Assembly (NCBI GenBank): GCA_017559615.1
Contig: JAFYRB010000051.1
Location: 5,357-69,356, forward strand
Direction of reading: 5' to 3'
Length of the DNA: 64,000 nt
Origin: Alistipes sp.
GTDB taxonomy: Bacteria > Bacteroidota > Bacteroidia > Bacteroidales > Rikenellaceae
Both the position numbers and the translations under genes were made by a program. This document shows positions 1 through 7,775 of this stretch, one piece after another (position 1 is the first letter of the stretch; every line of letters starts with the position of its first letter). The notes beneath the pieces were generated by a model. The model saw nothing but the letters and a program-made list of their open reading frames with translations, was not told where the DNA came from and searched no databases.

Positions 1-327
1 CTTCACGCCCTCGACAACGCGAATCTTCTTGCCGATAGAGTCAACACCCACGAACTCCACATCAGGAAAGAGAATCGCAAGTGGCACCGATGGGAAGCCA
101 CCTCCGCAGCCGATATCTATGACCTTTGCTCCAGCCTCGAATTTACAGACCTTGGCTATAGCCAACGAGTGTAGGATGTGGCGAGTGTAGAGATGCTCCA
201 TATCCTTGCGCGACACTACGTTGATGCGTGTGTTCCACTCCTCGTAGAGCGCACCAAGTGCTGCGAACTGCGTCTCTTGAGCCTCCGTAATATCGGGAAA
301 ATATCTCTTTATAAGTTCGTGTTTCAT
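1..327 (-). CDS. rsmG: 16S rRNA (guanine527-N7) methyltransferase RsmG, C-terminus cut by window edge
   Basis: Reading the minus strand from the ATG at 325-327 gives a protein starting MKHELIKRYFPDITEAQ. It continues into HILHSLAIAKV and the SAM-binding motif VIDIGCGGGFPSVPLAILFP, followed by VEFVGVDSIGKKIRVVEGVK. This combination is characteristic of RsmG (GidB), which methylates N7 of G527 in 16S rRNA using S-adenosylmethionine. Only the first 109 codons are inside the window; the family is usually a little over 200 residues, so about half is missing. The start lies 21 nt after the end of the sigma-factor gene on the same strand, so it is probably the last gene visible of a three-gene unit. 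Confidence 0.9.
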   Translation of the reverse strand, partial: MKHELIKRYFPDITEAQETQFAALGALYEEWNTRINVVSRKDMEHLYTRHILHSLAIAKVCKFEAGAKVIDIGCGGGFPSVPLAILFPDVEFVGVDSIGKKIRVVEGVK

Positions 328-348
328 AACTCTTTAAACAATTTTTAA

Positions 349-906
349 CTACTCCTTCTCGAGGATATTTTTGCACAACGCTGCTCGCGCTCTGCGTATC
401 TGTGTCTTTATGGTGTTGAGCGGCTTGCCAAGTCTCTCGGCAATCTCCTCGTAGGAGTACTCCTCCAAGAAGCGCATCTCGATAACCTCTCTGTACTCCT
501 CCGAAAGCTCCTCCATTGCGGCGTGAAAGTGCGTGTGACTCTGGTTTATAATCACCGACTCCTCGGGCGTTGGCGTTGTGGAGTGTGGCGAGCGGAACTT
601 CTCATCAATTGAGATGTCGTCCACACGGCGACGCAGGTGGTCCACCAATGTGTTGCGCGCTATGGCGTATATCCACTGCCCGAAGGTGAAGCTCTGCGAG
701 TAGCTGTCGATGTGGAGATAAACCTTGATGAAGGTCTCCTGAAGCAGGTCGCGGGCCATAGTCTTATCACCAAGTCGCTGCTCGAAGAGGCGTGTTAGCG
801 CATCGCGGTAGCGTGTGAAGAGGTATTCGAAGGCCTGCTGGTCACCTGCCGAGGCAAGCTCTACAAGTGTGGCGTCTGTGGCTACAATGTAGTCGTCTAT
901 CTCCAT
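349..906 (-). CDS. Sigma-70 family (ECF-like) RNA polymerase sigma factor
   Basis: This is a 185-residue protein with the two-domain layout of a short sigma factor. Region 2 (about residues 25-95) includes AFEYLFTRYRDALTRLF, DLLQETFIKVYLHI and the promoter-melting segment FGQWIYAIARNTLVDHLRR. Region 4 (about 130-180) has the helix-turn-helix EYSYEEIAERLGKPLNTIK. Region 4 sets -35/-33 recognition and region 2 the -10/-7. No anti-sigma gene is adjacent. It overlaps the end of the glycosyltransferase gene by 10 nt, so the two are probably translationally coupled, and rsmG follows. This steady housekeeping context differs from the FecI-type sigma factors that sit beside anti-sigma and SusC genes. 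Confidence 0.88.
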   Translation of the reverse strand: MEIDDYIVATDATLVELASAGDQQAFEYLFTRYRDALTRLFEQRLGDKTMARDLLQETFIKVYLHIDSYSQSFTFGQWIYAIARNTLVDHLRRRVDDISIDEKFRSPHSTTPTPEESVIINQSHTHFHAAMEELSEEYREVIEMRFLEEYSYEEIAERLGKPLNTIKTQIRRARAALCKNILEKE

Positions 907-2057
907 ATCTTTGGTGTGTTATGACTCTCGTTCGAGCTTATTGTCCACTCAATAAAAGGACCAGCAAGGTCGTATATCCAGTAGCGGCGTGCAATGCCAC
1001 GCTCACCCAACTTACGTGCTGTGTAGTGTGATGACCATACTACGATGAGGTAGCGCAGAAGTGCAATGGCCAAAACGCCGAGCTTCAGCTCCAATGGAAG
1101 AACCAACAGCGCAACCAACGATGTGATGAAGAACAATACGCGGCTACCGCGCTCACGACTGATAAGCGTGCGTGCTGATAGCGGATAGCTCTTGCGCGTA
1201 GCACCATAGTAGCGGATATGCTCCAGCCACTCGTTCCAATCATCCGAGCGGTATTCATCAACCACCGAGTGTGGAGATAGCACCACCGATGTAGTCTCCG
1301 GAGTTACGATATCCTGAAGGTAGAGGTCGTTATCGCCAATATCAATTCCGAGGTGGTTGTAGCCTCGTGTAGAGTTGTAAAGACGGCGCGAGAAGCCATA
1401 GTTACAACGTGGACCGTAGTATAACTTATCCACCACGGCACGCGACATTGCGTTACGCAAGCGGTGGAACTCTATCATTCGCATAAGGTAGCTACGGATG
1501 GTGTTGCTCTCGAAACGTGGTACTGCAGAGCCTACGACAACCTCACCTCTTTCGAAGCCCTTTGCCATAAACTCTACCCAATGCTCCGAGCGAGGTACAG
1601 CGCCTGTGGTGGTGAATAGAAGCGAGTCATACTGCGCCGACTTGATGCCGACGTTGAGCGCCTGCTTTGTAGTGATGTAGATTCGCTCGTTGCCCCCCAT
1701 CTTTGTAAGACGCATATAGGAGTAGTTGTTGCGGATGTTTTGAAGCTCCTCGTAGTACTCCGCATCGCTACCAATATAGACCACAACAACCTCATAATGA
1801 TCGTATTGCTGATGTAGAAGTGCGGGCAGCTCCTCGGTTAGGAATCGCTCATCTTCGCCACGTAGGGCAACAATAACAGAGATGGGTGGTGTCTCGCAAA
1901 TTTTTTTCCTACGGCGCATAAGCCTAAAGCGATAGATACGATAATAGGCAATGCCATAGTAGTAAATCTGCACAAAAAAGAGTAGGACAACGACCGCCAG
2001 AAGTGCGAGTCCCTGCCACGTATAAGCATCGAGTATTTGAGTAAAAAAGTGTGTCAC
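897..2057 (-). CDS. Family 2 glycosyltransferase-like membrane protein lacking a clear DxD
   Basis: The 386-residue protein starts with a hydrophobic segment (about 15-36) and then a GT-A fold start, ISVIVALRGEDERFLTEELPALL, near residue 59, followed by a second strand VVVVYIGSD. A C-terminal hydrophobic stretch (VLFFITSLVALLVLPLELKLGVLAIALLRY, written here only as a region near 308-338) suggests further membrane anchoring. Where related family 2 enzymes usually carry a metal-binding Asp-x-Asp after a hydrophobic strand, this protein reads LLFTTTGAVPRSEHW (about 145-159), with no Asp. A later acidic cluster GIDIGDNDLYLQ may be the acceptor or base region. Donor and acceptor are unknown. It is the first gene of the unit leading to the sigma factor and rsmG. 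Confidence 0.75.
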   Translation of the reverse strand: MTHFFTQILDAYTWQGLALLAVVVLLFFVQIYYYGIAYYRIYRFRLMRRRKKICETPPISVIVALRGEDERFLTEELPALLHQQYDHYEVVVVYIGSDAEYYEELQNIRNNYSYMRLTKMGGNERIYITTKQALNVGIKSAQYDSLLFTTTGAVPRSEHWVEFMAKGFERGEVVVGSAVPRFESNTIRSYLMRMIEFHRLRNAMSRAVVDKLYYGPRCNYGFSRRLYNSTRGYNHLGIDIGDNDLYLQDIVTPETTSVVLSPHSVVDEYRSDDWNEWLEHIRYYGATRKSYPLSARTLISRERGSRVLFFITSLVALLVLPLELKLGVLAIALLRYLIVVWSSHYTARKLGERGIARRYWIYDLAGPFIEWTISSNESHNTPKIWR

Positions 2058-2081
2058 GTTTTATATAAGTCTATAATCGCA

Positions 2082-2113
2082 CAAAGATACTAAAAAAAAG
2101 TATAATATTTCAA
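2082..2113 (-). promoter_or_regulatory. Bacteroidetes-type promoter for the glycosyltransferase-sigma-rsmG unit
   Basis: On the minus strand the -7 box TATCTTTG lies at 2089-2082 and a TTG at 2113-2111, separated by 21 nt. This fits the TTG / TAnnTTTG consensus of Bacteroidetes. It lies 25 nt upstream of the ATG at 2057. Confidence 0.65.
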
Positions 2114-2195
2114 TAAAAGATTGAGTATTATATAAATTAAAATTCATAGGCGATATATCTATGATATATATAGGAGATATTCCAATTATTTTATG

Positions 2196-2203
2196 TATCT
2201 TTG
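2196..2203 (+). promoter_or_regulatory. -7 box of the tgt operon promoter
   Basis: TATCTTTG at 2196-2203 matches the Bacteroidetes -7 consensus. No TTG is found at the usual -33 spacing. The box overlaps an in-frame TTG codon at 2201, so that codon cannot be the translation start of tgt; the transcript should begin around 2210. Confidence 0.55.
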
Positions 2204-2221
2204 CACGTTATATATATGTTT

Positions 2222-3352
2222 ATGAAGTTTACATTGCAACATACGGCGCCTCAAACGAAGGCGCGTGCTGGAGTGATTGAAACCGATCACGGCACAATTG
2301 AGACTCCAATATTTATGCCCGTTGGTACTGCTGCGGCGATGAAGGGTATCTTCCATCGTGACGTGGAGCAGGAGGCAAAGGCGCAGATTATCCTTGCCAA
2401 TACCTACCACCTCTACCTCCGCCCAGGTATGGATATCATCGAGCAGGCGGGTGGTGTGCATCGCTTCTCGTCGTGGAACAAACCTATGCTTACCGATAGC
2501 GGTGGCTTTCAGGTGTTCTCGTTGGCGGCGTGTCGTAAAATCAAGGAGGATGGATGCCACTTCCAGTCGCATATCGATGGCTCACGACACGTCTTTACGC
2601 CTGAGAGTGTGATAGATACGGAGCGTACTATTGGTGCGGATATTATGATGGCGTTCGACGAGTGTCCTCCAGGAGATGCTCCTTATGACTATGCCAAGAA
2701 GTCGTTGGCTCTTACGGAGCGCTGGCTCGATAGATGCTTCAACCGCTATCACCAGACACAGCCAAAGTGGGACCACTATCAGGCTCTGTTCCCTATCGTT
2801 CAGGGTGCGGGATATCCCGATTTGCGCGAGAAGGCAGCACGTAACGTGTTGCAGTACAACGCCGACGGCTATGCTATTGGTGGCTTGGCAGTGGGTGAGC
2901 CTACGGATGTTATGTACTCTATGATTGAGGTGTGTAATACGGTGCTGCCGGAGGATAAGCCACGCTACTTGATGGGTGTGGGTACGCCTGTGAATATCCT
3001 CGAGGCTATCGACCGCGGTGTGGATATGTTCGACTGCGTTATGCCTACGCGAAATGGCCGTAATGGTCAGCTTTTCACGTCGGAGGGTGTGATAAATATC
3101 CGAAATAAGAAGTGGGAGAATGACTTTACGCCGATTGACCCTAATGGTGTTACGTTTGTTGACCATCAGTATACCAAGGCCTATCTCCACCATCTTGTGG
3201 TATGCAAGGAGATGCTTGCAGCGCAGATTGCCTCGTTGCACAATACGGCATTCTACCTATGGCTCGTAGGTGAGGCGCGTAAGCATATCATTGCGGGTGA
3301 CTTCAAGATGTGGAAGGAGGAGATGGTCGTGAAGCTATCTCGCAGATTATAA
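2222..3352 (+). CDS. tgt: Queuine tRNA-guanine(34) transglycosylase
   Basis: The protein (376 residues from MKFTLQHTAPQTKARAGV) exchanges the guanine at the wobble position of Asn, Asp, His and Tyr tRNAs for a queuine precursor. Diagnostic segments are PIFMPVGTAAAMKG, ANTYHLYLRPG, MLTDSGGFQVFSL (with the proton-acceptor Asp), IGADIMMAFDECPPG, YAIGGLAVGEP, PRYLMGVGTP and the nucleophile segment GVDMFDCVMPTRNGRNG. The expected Zn ligands of this family come late in the sequence, near VVCKEMLAAQIASLHN. I chose the ATG at 2222 because the upstream candidates overlap or nearly touch the promoter; an ATG at 2216 is the alternative. It leads an operon with the permease gene 21 nt downstream. Confidence 0.95.
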   Translation: MKFTLQHTAPQTKARAGVIETDHGTIETPIFMPVGTAAAMKGIFHRDVEQEAKAQIILANTYHLYLRPGMDIIEQAGGVHRFSSWNKPMLTDSGGFQVFSLAACRKIKEDGCHFQSHIDGSRHVFTPESVIDTERTIGADIMMAFDECPPGDAPYDYAKKSLALTERWLDRCFNRYHQTQPKWDHYQALFPIVQGAGYPDLREKAARNVLQYNADGYAIGGLAVGEPTDVMYSMIEVCNTVLPEDKPRYLMGVGTPVNILEAIDRGVDMFDCVMPTRNGRNGQLFTSEGVINIRNKKWENDFTPIDPNGVTFVDHQYTKAYLHHLVVCKEMLAAQIASLHNTAFYLWLVGEARKHIIAGDFKMWKEEMVVKLSRRL

Positions 3353-3373
3353 GTATATTAAAACGATAAAAAC

Positions 3374-4483
3374 GTGAGGTTAATACCGTCGATACCAGGA
3401 TATAGAACTCTTGACCGTTATATCCTCAAGAAGTTCCTAAAGACCTATGTCTTTGGTCTTTTGATGATGTCGGTTATCATCGTTGTGTTCGACTACGTAG
3501 AGCGTGTTGACGACTTTACGGAGTTGCACGCACCGATGGATGCCATCATCTTCGACTATTATATGAACTTCATACCCCATCTGGTTAACCAGTTTAGTGC
3601 GCTGTTTACCTTCATCTCGGTAATCTTCTTCACCTCGAAGCTGGCAATGCAGACCGAGATTGTGGCGATACTCTCGGGTGGTGTGAGCTTCAGACGCTTG
3701 ATGTGGCCATATATGCTTGGCGCGGGCATTATTGCAGCGTTGAGCTTGTCGCTTTCGCTGTGGATTATCCCTGAAGGTCAGAAGGATAGCGTTGCATTTC
3801 AGCAGAAGTATTTCAAGGGTAATCAACTTCTGGACTACGACGAGCATATCTATCGACAGTTGGAGCCTGGAACCTTTGTATATGTTCGTGGCTATTCGCA
3901 GCATATTGAGCGTGTGCCATTCTTTGCTATCGAGCGATACGAGGATTCGAATATGGTCGAGGTGCTAAACGCCGCAAGTGCCTCGTTCGACGAGGAGTCG
4001 GGACGTTGGACTGCACCACGTTATGTTATCTATCGCCGCACCGAGGATGGCTCGCTTGGTTATGAGCAGTTTCGAAATCTTGATACGCTTATCAATCTCG
4101 ATGTCAGGGAGTTGGTAGATACAAAGGGCCTTGTTAAGACACTCACCTACGAGGAGCTTAACGAGTTCCTTGTGCAGCAGAGCGAGAAGGGTTCGGATGA
4201 CCTATTCCTTATCGAGGTGGAGCGTCACACGCGCTTCTCGTATGCCTTCTCAACCTTCATCCTTACGATTATCGGCGTGTCGATAGCCTCGCGTAAGGTG
4301 CGTGGAGGTATGGGTATGCACATTGGTTTGGGTATTGCGCTATGTTTTACATACATTATGCTTGGTCGAGTATTCGAGCAGATTGCCCTCAGTGGTAGTA
4401 TGCCACCGTGGTTGGGAGTCTGGTTACCGAACTTCATCTTCTTATTCATAGCACTCTACGTTTACATTAAAGCACCTAAATAA
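3374..4483 (+). CDS. LptF/LptG-family (YjgP/YjgQ) lipopolysaccharide export permease
   Basis: This 369-residue membrane protein starts at GTG with the conserved opening TLDRYILKKFLKTYVFGLLMM. Members of the family form the inner-membrane channel of the LptB2FG transporter, which extracts LPS and passes it to LptC. The layout is typical: an N-terminal transmembrane bundle (about 20-45, 60-80, 100-130), a periplasmic beta-jellyroll domain (about 135-270) and three C-terminal helices (about 285-365) including FILTIIGVSIASRKVRGGMG. A similar Tgt-permease neighbour pair is common in Bacteroidales. I cannot tell LptF from LptG by sequence reading. The stop is 1 nt from the next start, so translation is probably coupled to mqnE. 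Confidence 0.88.
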   Translation: MRLIPSIPGYRTLDRYILKKFLKTYVFGLLMMSVIIVVFDYVERVDDFTELHAPMDAIIFDYYMNFIPHLVNQFSALFTFISVIFFTSKLAMQTEIVAILSGGVSFRRLMWPYMLGAGIIAALSLSLSLWIIPEGQKDSVAFQQKYFKGNQLLDYDEHIYRQLEPGTFVYVRGYSQHIERVPFFAIERYEDSNMVEVLNAASASFDEESGRWTAPRYVIYRRTEDGSLGYEQFRNLDTLINLDVRELVDTKGLVKTLTYEELNEFLVQQSEKGSDDLFLIEVERHTRFSYAFSTFILTIIGVSIASRKVRGGMGMHIGLGIALCFTYIMLGRVFEQIALSGSMPPWLGVWLPNFIFLFIALYVYIKAPK

Positions 4484-4484
4484 T

Positions 4485-6650
4485 ATGTTGAATATTAACG
4501 ATATATCGGATGCAGTTCGCCGCGGTGAACGTATCTCTATGCAGGAGGCTCTGAAGCTATGGCGTGAGGCTCCATTGTGGTTGCTTGGCGAGCTTGCTAC
4601 GGCACGTAAGCGTAAGGCGAGTGGACAGGCGGTCTACTACAACCGTAACGTTCATCTCGAGCCTACGAACATCTGCCTCTTCAATTGTGAGTTCTGCTCG
4701 TTCCGCCGTAGGGAGGGCGATGCCGATGCGTGGTATATGTCGCTCGACGAGGTTGAGGCACGTGCCAAGGAGCTTCAGGGTACGGATATTACGGAGGTAC
4801 ATATCGTGGGCGGTGTACATCCGAAGCACGATTTGGATACCTACTGCGCTATGATTCACCGAGTTAAGAGCGCACTTCCACACGTTACCGTAAAGGCGTA
4901 TACTGCTGTTGAAATCTTCTATATGATACGTCACGCAGGTGTGACGGTTGTCGAGGGTTTGCGTCGTCTTAAGGAGGCGGGTATGGAGTGTATCCCTGGC
5001 GGTGGCGCGGAGATTTTCGATACCGAGCTACGTCAGAAGATATGTCCAGATAAGTGTAGTGCCGAGGAGTGGTTGGCGGTGCATCGTGCGGCGCATAATA
5101 TGGGTATTGCTACCAACTGCACAATGCTCTATGGCCATATAGAGACCCTTGAGCAGCGTGTAGACCATCTCAATAGATTGCGTGAGTTGCAGGATGAGGC
5201 TCCAGGCTTCGATGCCTTCATTCCGCTAAAGTACCATAGCCGTGGTAATCGTATGTCGGAGGCTGGTGAGTGTAGCGTTGAGGATGACCTCAGGATGATT
5301 GCCATCAGCCGTATCTTCCTCGATAACATCCCACATATCAAGGCATATTGGGTATCGTACGGCAAGGCTACTACGGAGATGGCGCTGATGTTTGGTGCGG
5401 ATGATATCGACGGTACGATTGGCGACACCACGAAGATTTACTCTATGGCGGGTGGCGTGGCACGTCCTACGATGAGCGTCGAGGAGTTGGAGGCTATGGT
5501 CGTAGCGGCGGGATATCGCCCTGTGGAGCGTGACTCGCACTATAATGCTGTGGAGCGCAACGAGGTGCCACAACCAGCGGTTAAGGAGGCGAAGCCTAAG
5601 GCGAAGGTGACGTTTGTAGATTTGATTAGTAAGAGAGAGGCGGAGCCTACTGCGCCCAAACAGGAAGAAGTTAATAATGTGATAGTTATGCATAAATCAA
5701 AGGGAGAGACAAAACCCCAGCGCGTCGCAGCACCAAGGGGTAATGAGAGTTTCATCACGCGTGCCAAGAAATTCTATGGCCTATACCCAATAATCTCGCA
5801 CCTGATACTTATCGGTATCTTTGGCTTGTTGTTGCTCGCGGGATTGTACGTTGGCTTGAAGCGTGGCACGCGCCTCGGCTCGGAGATTGAGGTTCCTAAT
5901 CTGCTCGGTATGAATATCGAAGAGGTGAGAGCATTGGCCGAGAAGGAGGATATAAATATCGTTGTGCGTGACTCGATTTTCGACGTTGACCTCCCTGGAG
6001 GTACGGTTGTCGACCAGTTGCCACGCACCTCTACCGTTCGCAACGTAACCGTGAAGCCTGGCCGTAAGGTTTATGTTACTATCAACGCCTATGGCCGTCG
6101 TATGGTGGATGTGCCTTATGTCGCGAAGCAGACTCTGCGTCAGGCACTTAACCAGATTGAGCGTTCGGGATTGAGCGTTGCAAAGCTCTCCTATGAGCCG
6201 GATATGACCTCTACGGATTATGTTCTCGCGCAGTACGTAGGACGCAAGGAGATTCACCCTACAACAAGTGCGAAGTATCCCGTAGGTACGGGCGTGACGC
6301 TTAAGGTTAGCTATCGTCGTGATGAGCAGCAGGCATATGCTCCACGCCTTGTAGGTCTATCGTTGCAGCAGGCAAAGAGCGTGTTGTGGGATAGTGGTCT
6401 TAATGTGGGTAAGGTGGTCTACGATGATAGTGTCGAGGATATCATCTCGCAGCGTAAGGCGAGGGTATATCGTCAGTCGAAGTCGATTGGCTCGATGCTT
6501 AATCGTGGTGCGGAGGTTACGCTATACCTAAGCTGTGATGAGAAGCTTGTGGACTCTATGAATATCCTCGCTTCGAAGGAGTTGAAAAACATTGAGACAC
6601 AGCGCCGTAAGGCTCTTGAGGCCGAGAACCAAAACAGTGATTCAGAGTAA
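4485..6650 (+). CDS. mqnE: Aminodeoxyfutalosine synthase (MqnE-type radical SAM) fused to a membrane-anchored PASTA protein
   Basis: Residues 1 to about 370 are a radical SAM enzyme of the MqnE/MqnC/CofH group, with the cluster motif CLFNCEFC (C64, C68, C71) and the segments GGVHPKHDLDTY, ECIPGGGAEIFD and AYWVSYGKATTEMALMFGADDIDGT. MqnE makes aminodeoxyfutalosine in the futalosine route to menaquinone. After a charged linker the same frame continues through a transmembrane helix (about 436-456) into three PASTA-like repeats (about 465-533, 536-608, 615-683), which in other proteins bind peptidoglycan or muropeptides. No stop codon separates the halves. An internal ATG (codon 402, position 5688) could also start the PASTA half alone. 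In related bacteria a separate PASTA gene often precedes rluD, as here, so this is most likely a gene fusion. MqnE is a sequence-based choice over MqnC. Confidence 0.85.
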   Translation: MLNINDISDAVRRGERISMQEALKLWREAPLWLLGELATARKRKASGQAVYYNRNVHLEPTNICLFNCEFCSFRRREGDADAWYMSLDEVEARAKELQGTDITEVHIVGGVHPKHDLDTYCAMIHRVKSALPHVTVKAYTAVEIFYMIRHAGVTVVEGLRRLKEAGMECIPGGGAEIFDTELRQKICPDKCSAEEWLAVHRAAHNMGIATNCTMLYGHIETLEQRVDHLNRLRELQDEAPGFDAFIPLKYHSRGNRMSEAGECSVEDDLRMIAISRIFLDNIPHIKAYWVSYGKATTEMALMFGADDIDGTIGDTTKIYSMAGGVARPTMSVEELEAMVVAAGYRPVERDSHYNAVERNEVPQPAVKEAKPKAKVTFVDLISKREAEPTAPKQEEVNNVIVMHKSKGETKPQRVAAPRGNESFITRAKKFYGLYPIISHLILIGIFGLLLLAGLYVGLKRGTRLGSEIEVPNLLGMNIEEVRALAEKEDINIVVRDSIFDVDLPGGTVVDQLPRTSTVRNVTVKPGRKVYVTINAYGRRMVDVPYVAKQTLRQALNQIERSGLSVAKLSYEPDMTSTDYVLAQYVGRKEIHPTTSAKYPVGTGVTLKVSYRRDEQQAYAPRLVGLSLQQAKSVLWDSGLNVGKVVYDDSVEDIISQRKARVYRQSKSIGSMLNRGAEVTLYLSCDEKLVDSMNILASKELKNIETQRRKALEAENQNSDSE

Positions 6651-6656
6651 CATAGA

Positions 6657-7754
6657 ATGGAGAATAAGCACTATATTGAGGATGAGGAGTTGATGGTCGA
6701 TGTGGATATCGACGCTCAGGAGGGTGATGGCGAAGGCGACGAGATGTATGAGCACTTTGCCGTTACGGTGGATAAGGGACAGTCGCAGATGCGTCTTGAT
6801 AAGTACCTTACAATTCGCCTTGAAAATACCTCACGTAACCGCATACAGATGGCTGCCGACGGCGGAAATATCCTCGTAAATGGCAAGCCTCAGAAGTCGA
6901 GCTATAAGATTAAGCCCCTCGACCAGATATCTATCGTGATGCCATATCCTCGTCGCAAGGAGGAGATTGTGCCAGAGAATATTCCGTTGGATATCGTCTA
7001 CGAGGATGATGATATCATCGTGGTAAACAAGGCTGCGGGTATGGTTGTTCACCCTGGTGTGGGTAACCATAGCGGTACGCTTGTTCACGCACTCTCGTAT
7101 CACCTTAAGCACCTTGAGATGTTTAGCGAGGGTAATGCCCGCGCGGGCCTTGTGCATCGTATCGATAAGGATACCTCGGGATTGCTCGTTGTGGCGAAGA
7201 ATGAGAAGGCTCACGCACACCTCGCAAAGCAATTTTTTGACCATACTATCTATCGCCGTTATGTGGCTCTCGTATGGGGCAATCTTGCTGAGGATGAGGG
7301 TACTATCATAGGTCATATCGGCCGTAACCCGAAGGATAGAATGCAGATGTTCGTATTCCCTGATGGAGAGGAGGGTAAGCACGCAGTGACACACTTCAAG
7401 GTGTTGCGACGTTATAGCTACGTGTCGCTGGTGGAGTGTCGTTTGGAGACAGGCCGTACGCACCAGATTCGTGTGCATATGTCGTGGCAGGGACACCCGC
7501 TCTTTAATGATGAGCGTTATGGTGGCGACCGCATCCTTAAGGGTACGACATTCCAGAAGTATAAGCAGTTTATCGAGAACTGCTTCAAGCTCATACCTCG
7601 TCAGGCGCTCCACGCACGTGCCTTGGGCTTCATACACCCAACAACGGGCAAATATGTGCAGTTTGAGTCGGAGATGCCTGAGGATTTGAAGGCTGTACTC
7701 CAGAAGTGGGAGGGCTATACAGCCTCTACGGGTTTGGATTTGGATGAGATTTAA
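6657..7754 (+). CDS. rluD: RluD-type 23S rRNA pseudouridine synthase
   Basis: The 365-residue protein has an acidic N-terminal extension (1-35), an S4 RNA-binding domain (about 44-92, MRLDKYLTIRL ... GGNILVNGKPQKSSYKIK) and a RluA-family catalytic domain. The active-site motif HRIDKDTSGLLVVAKN begins at residue 167, with the catalytic Asp at 170. ETGRTHQIRVHMSWQGHPLFND is the second family signature. RluD modifies positions around 1911-1917 in helix 69 of 23S rRNA; assignment to RluD rather than another RluA-family member rests on the S4 domain and the conserved PASTA-rluD neighbourhood. The start lies 6 nt after the stop of the upstream gene. Confidence 0.9.
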   Translation: MENKHYIEDEELMVDVDIDAQEGDGEGDEMYEHFAVTVDKGQSQMRLDKYLTIRLENTSRNRIQMAADGGNILVNGKPQKSSYKIKPLDQISIVMPYPRRKEEIVPENIPLDIVYEDDDIIVVNKAAGMVVHPGVGNHSGTLVHALSYHLKHLEMFSEGNARAGLVHRIDKDTSGLLVVAKNEKAHAHLAKQFFDHTIYRRYVALVWGNLAEDEGTIIGHIGRNPKDRMQMFVFPDGEEGKHAVTHFKVLRRYSYVSLVECRLETGRTHQIRVHMSWQGHPLFNDERYGGDRILKGTTFQKYKQFIENCFKLIPRQALHARALGFIHPTTGKYVQFESEMPEDLKAVLQKWEGYTASTGLDLDEI

Positions 7755-7775
7755 TAACTTAACAACTAAGAAGCG

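Noticed and set aside
143..376. 77-codon frame opposite and within rsmG
   Set aside because: It shadows rsmG on the same strand in another frame; rsmG has clear family motifs and the frame has none.
2201..2221. Upstream TTG start for tgt
   Set aside because: The TTG codon lies inside the -7 promoter box TATCTTTG, so it would not be in the mRNA.
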